In this document: piece by piece, positions 5,699-5,740 of the stretch
How the letters are laid out: every line of letters begins with the position of its first letter
How positions within the stretch are numbered: the stretch's first letter is position 1
Source: Coriobacteriales bacterium
Lineage (GTDB): Bacteria > Actinomycetota > Coriobacteriia > Coriobacteriales > UBA8131
Assembly (NCBI GenBank): GCA_031286245.1
Contig: JAITUO010000141.1
Location: forward strand, 1 to 5,740
Length of the DNA stretch: 5,740 nucleotides
Direction of reading: 5' to 3'
Notes under the pieces: generated by a model
What the model saw: the letters and a program-made list of their open reading frames with translations, nothing else
Database searches by the model: none
Told to the model about the DNA's origin: nothing
Translations under genes and position numbers: made by a program

Positions 5699-5740
5699 TA
5701 GAACAATCCAGCGATCTTGCCAGTCGAATCGACGTCGATC
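5698..5740 (-). CDS. fhs: Formate-tetrahydrofolate ligase, last 13 codons only (runs off the right edge)
   Basis: The minus-strand frame ending at TAA (5700-5698) reads IDVDSTGKIAGLF and stop. This is the typical C-terminus of formate-tetrahydrofolate ligase: an Ile-Asp-x-Asp, a Gly-x-Ile and a terminal Gly-Leu-Phe. The enzyme joins formate to THF with ATP to give 10-formyl-THF; the full protein is about 550 residues, so nearly all of it lies beyond 5740. Its stop overlaps the fchA start by one base, showing that it is the upstream gene of the same operon. The call rests on 13 residues plus the very fitting context; reading further rightwards would settle it. Confidence 0.8.
   Translation of the reverse strand, partial: IDVDSTGKIAGLF

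Overview
The window looks like the chromosome of an anaerobic, probably Gram-positive bacterium. The reasons are consensus GGAGG ribosome-binding sites, a Pro-rich single-pass membrane protein of a kind common in Gram-positives, and a formate/tetrahydrofolate gene set typical of Clostridia-like or Coriobacteriia-like anaerobes. The taxonomic placement is inference only. No RNA gene, complete transposase or CRISPR array is visible.

Left part (1-988, minus strand): pyrH (UMP kinase) followed 20 nt later by the 5' part of frr (ribosome recycling factor), the usual pyrH-frr pair. The rpsB-tsf genes that commonly precede it are absent. In their place is about 1.15 kb with no convincing gene (989-2137).

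That gap holds a cluster of long inverted repeats between about 1264 and 1769: a 17-bp pair (one mismatch), a perfect 33-bp pair with imperfect extensions, and a 47-bp pair with one mismatch. The last two are interleaved (A, B, A', B'), so they cannot be drawn as one simple nested hairpin. This is the least explained part of the window.

Middle (2138-2956, plus strand): an unrecognised membrane-anchored protein with a Pro-rich cytoplasmic tail, one membrane helix, a Ser/Thr/Pro linker and an outer domain. Two strong hairpins (2966-3009 and 3018-3059) lie between it and the convergent operon and probably end transcription from both sides.

Right part (3217-5740, minus strand): a formate-assimilation operon, read in transcription order as fhs (only its last 13 codons are inside the window), fchA, folD, then a formate/nitrite-family channel. 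The channel would move formate, Fhs would make 10-formyl-THF, FchA would make 5,10-methenyl-THF, and FolD would reduce this to 5,10-methylene-THF. The FolD has lost two residues needed for cyclohydrolase chemistry (Lys to Ala52, Gln to Phe96) but keeps its NAD(P)-side motifs. The pathway therefore appears split, with FchA doing the cyclohydrolase step and FolD acting mainly as the dehydrogenase. The channel also carries Lys where FocA-type channels have Glu next to the central pore His.
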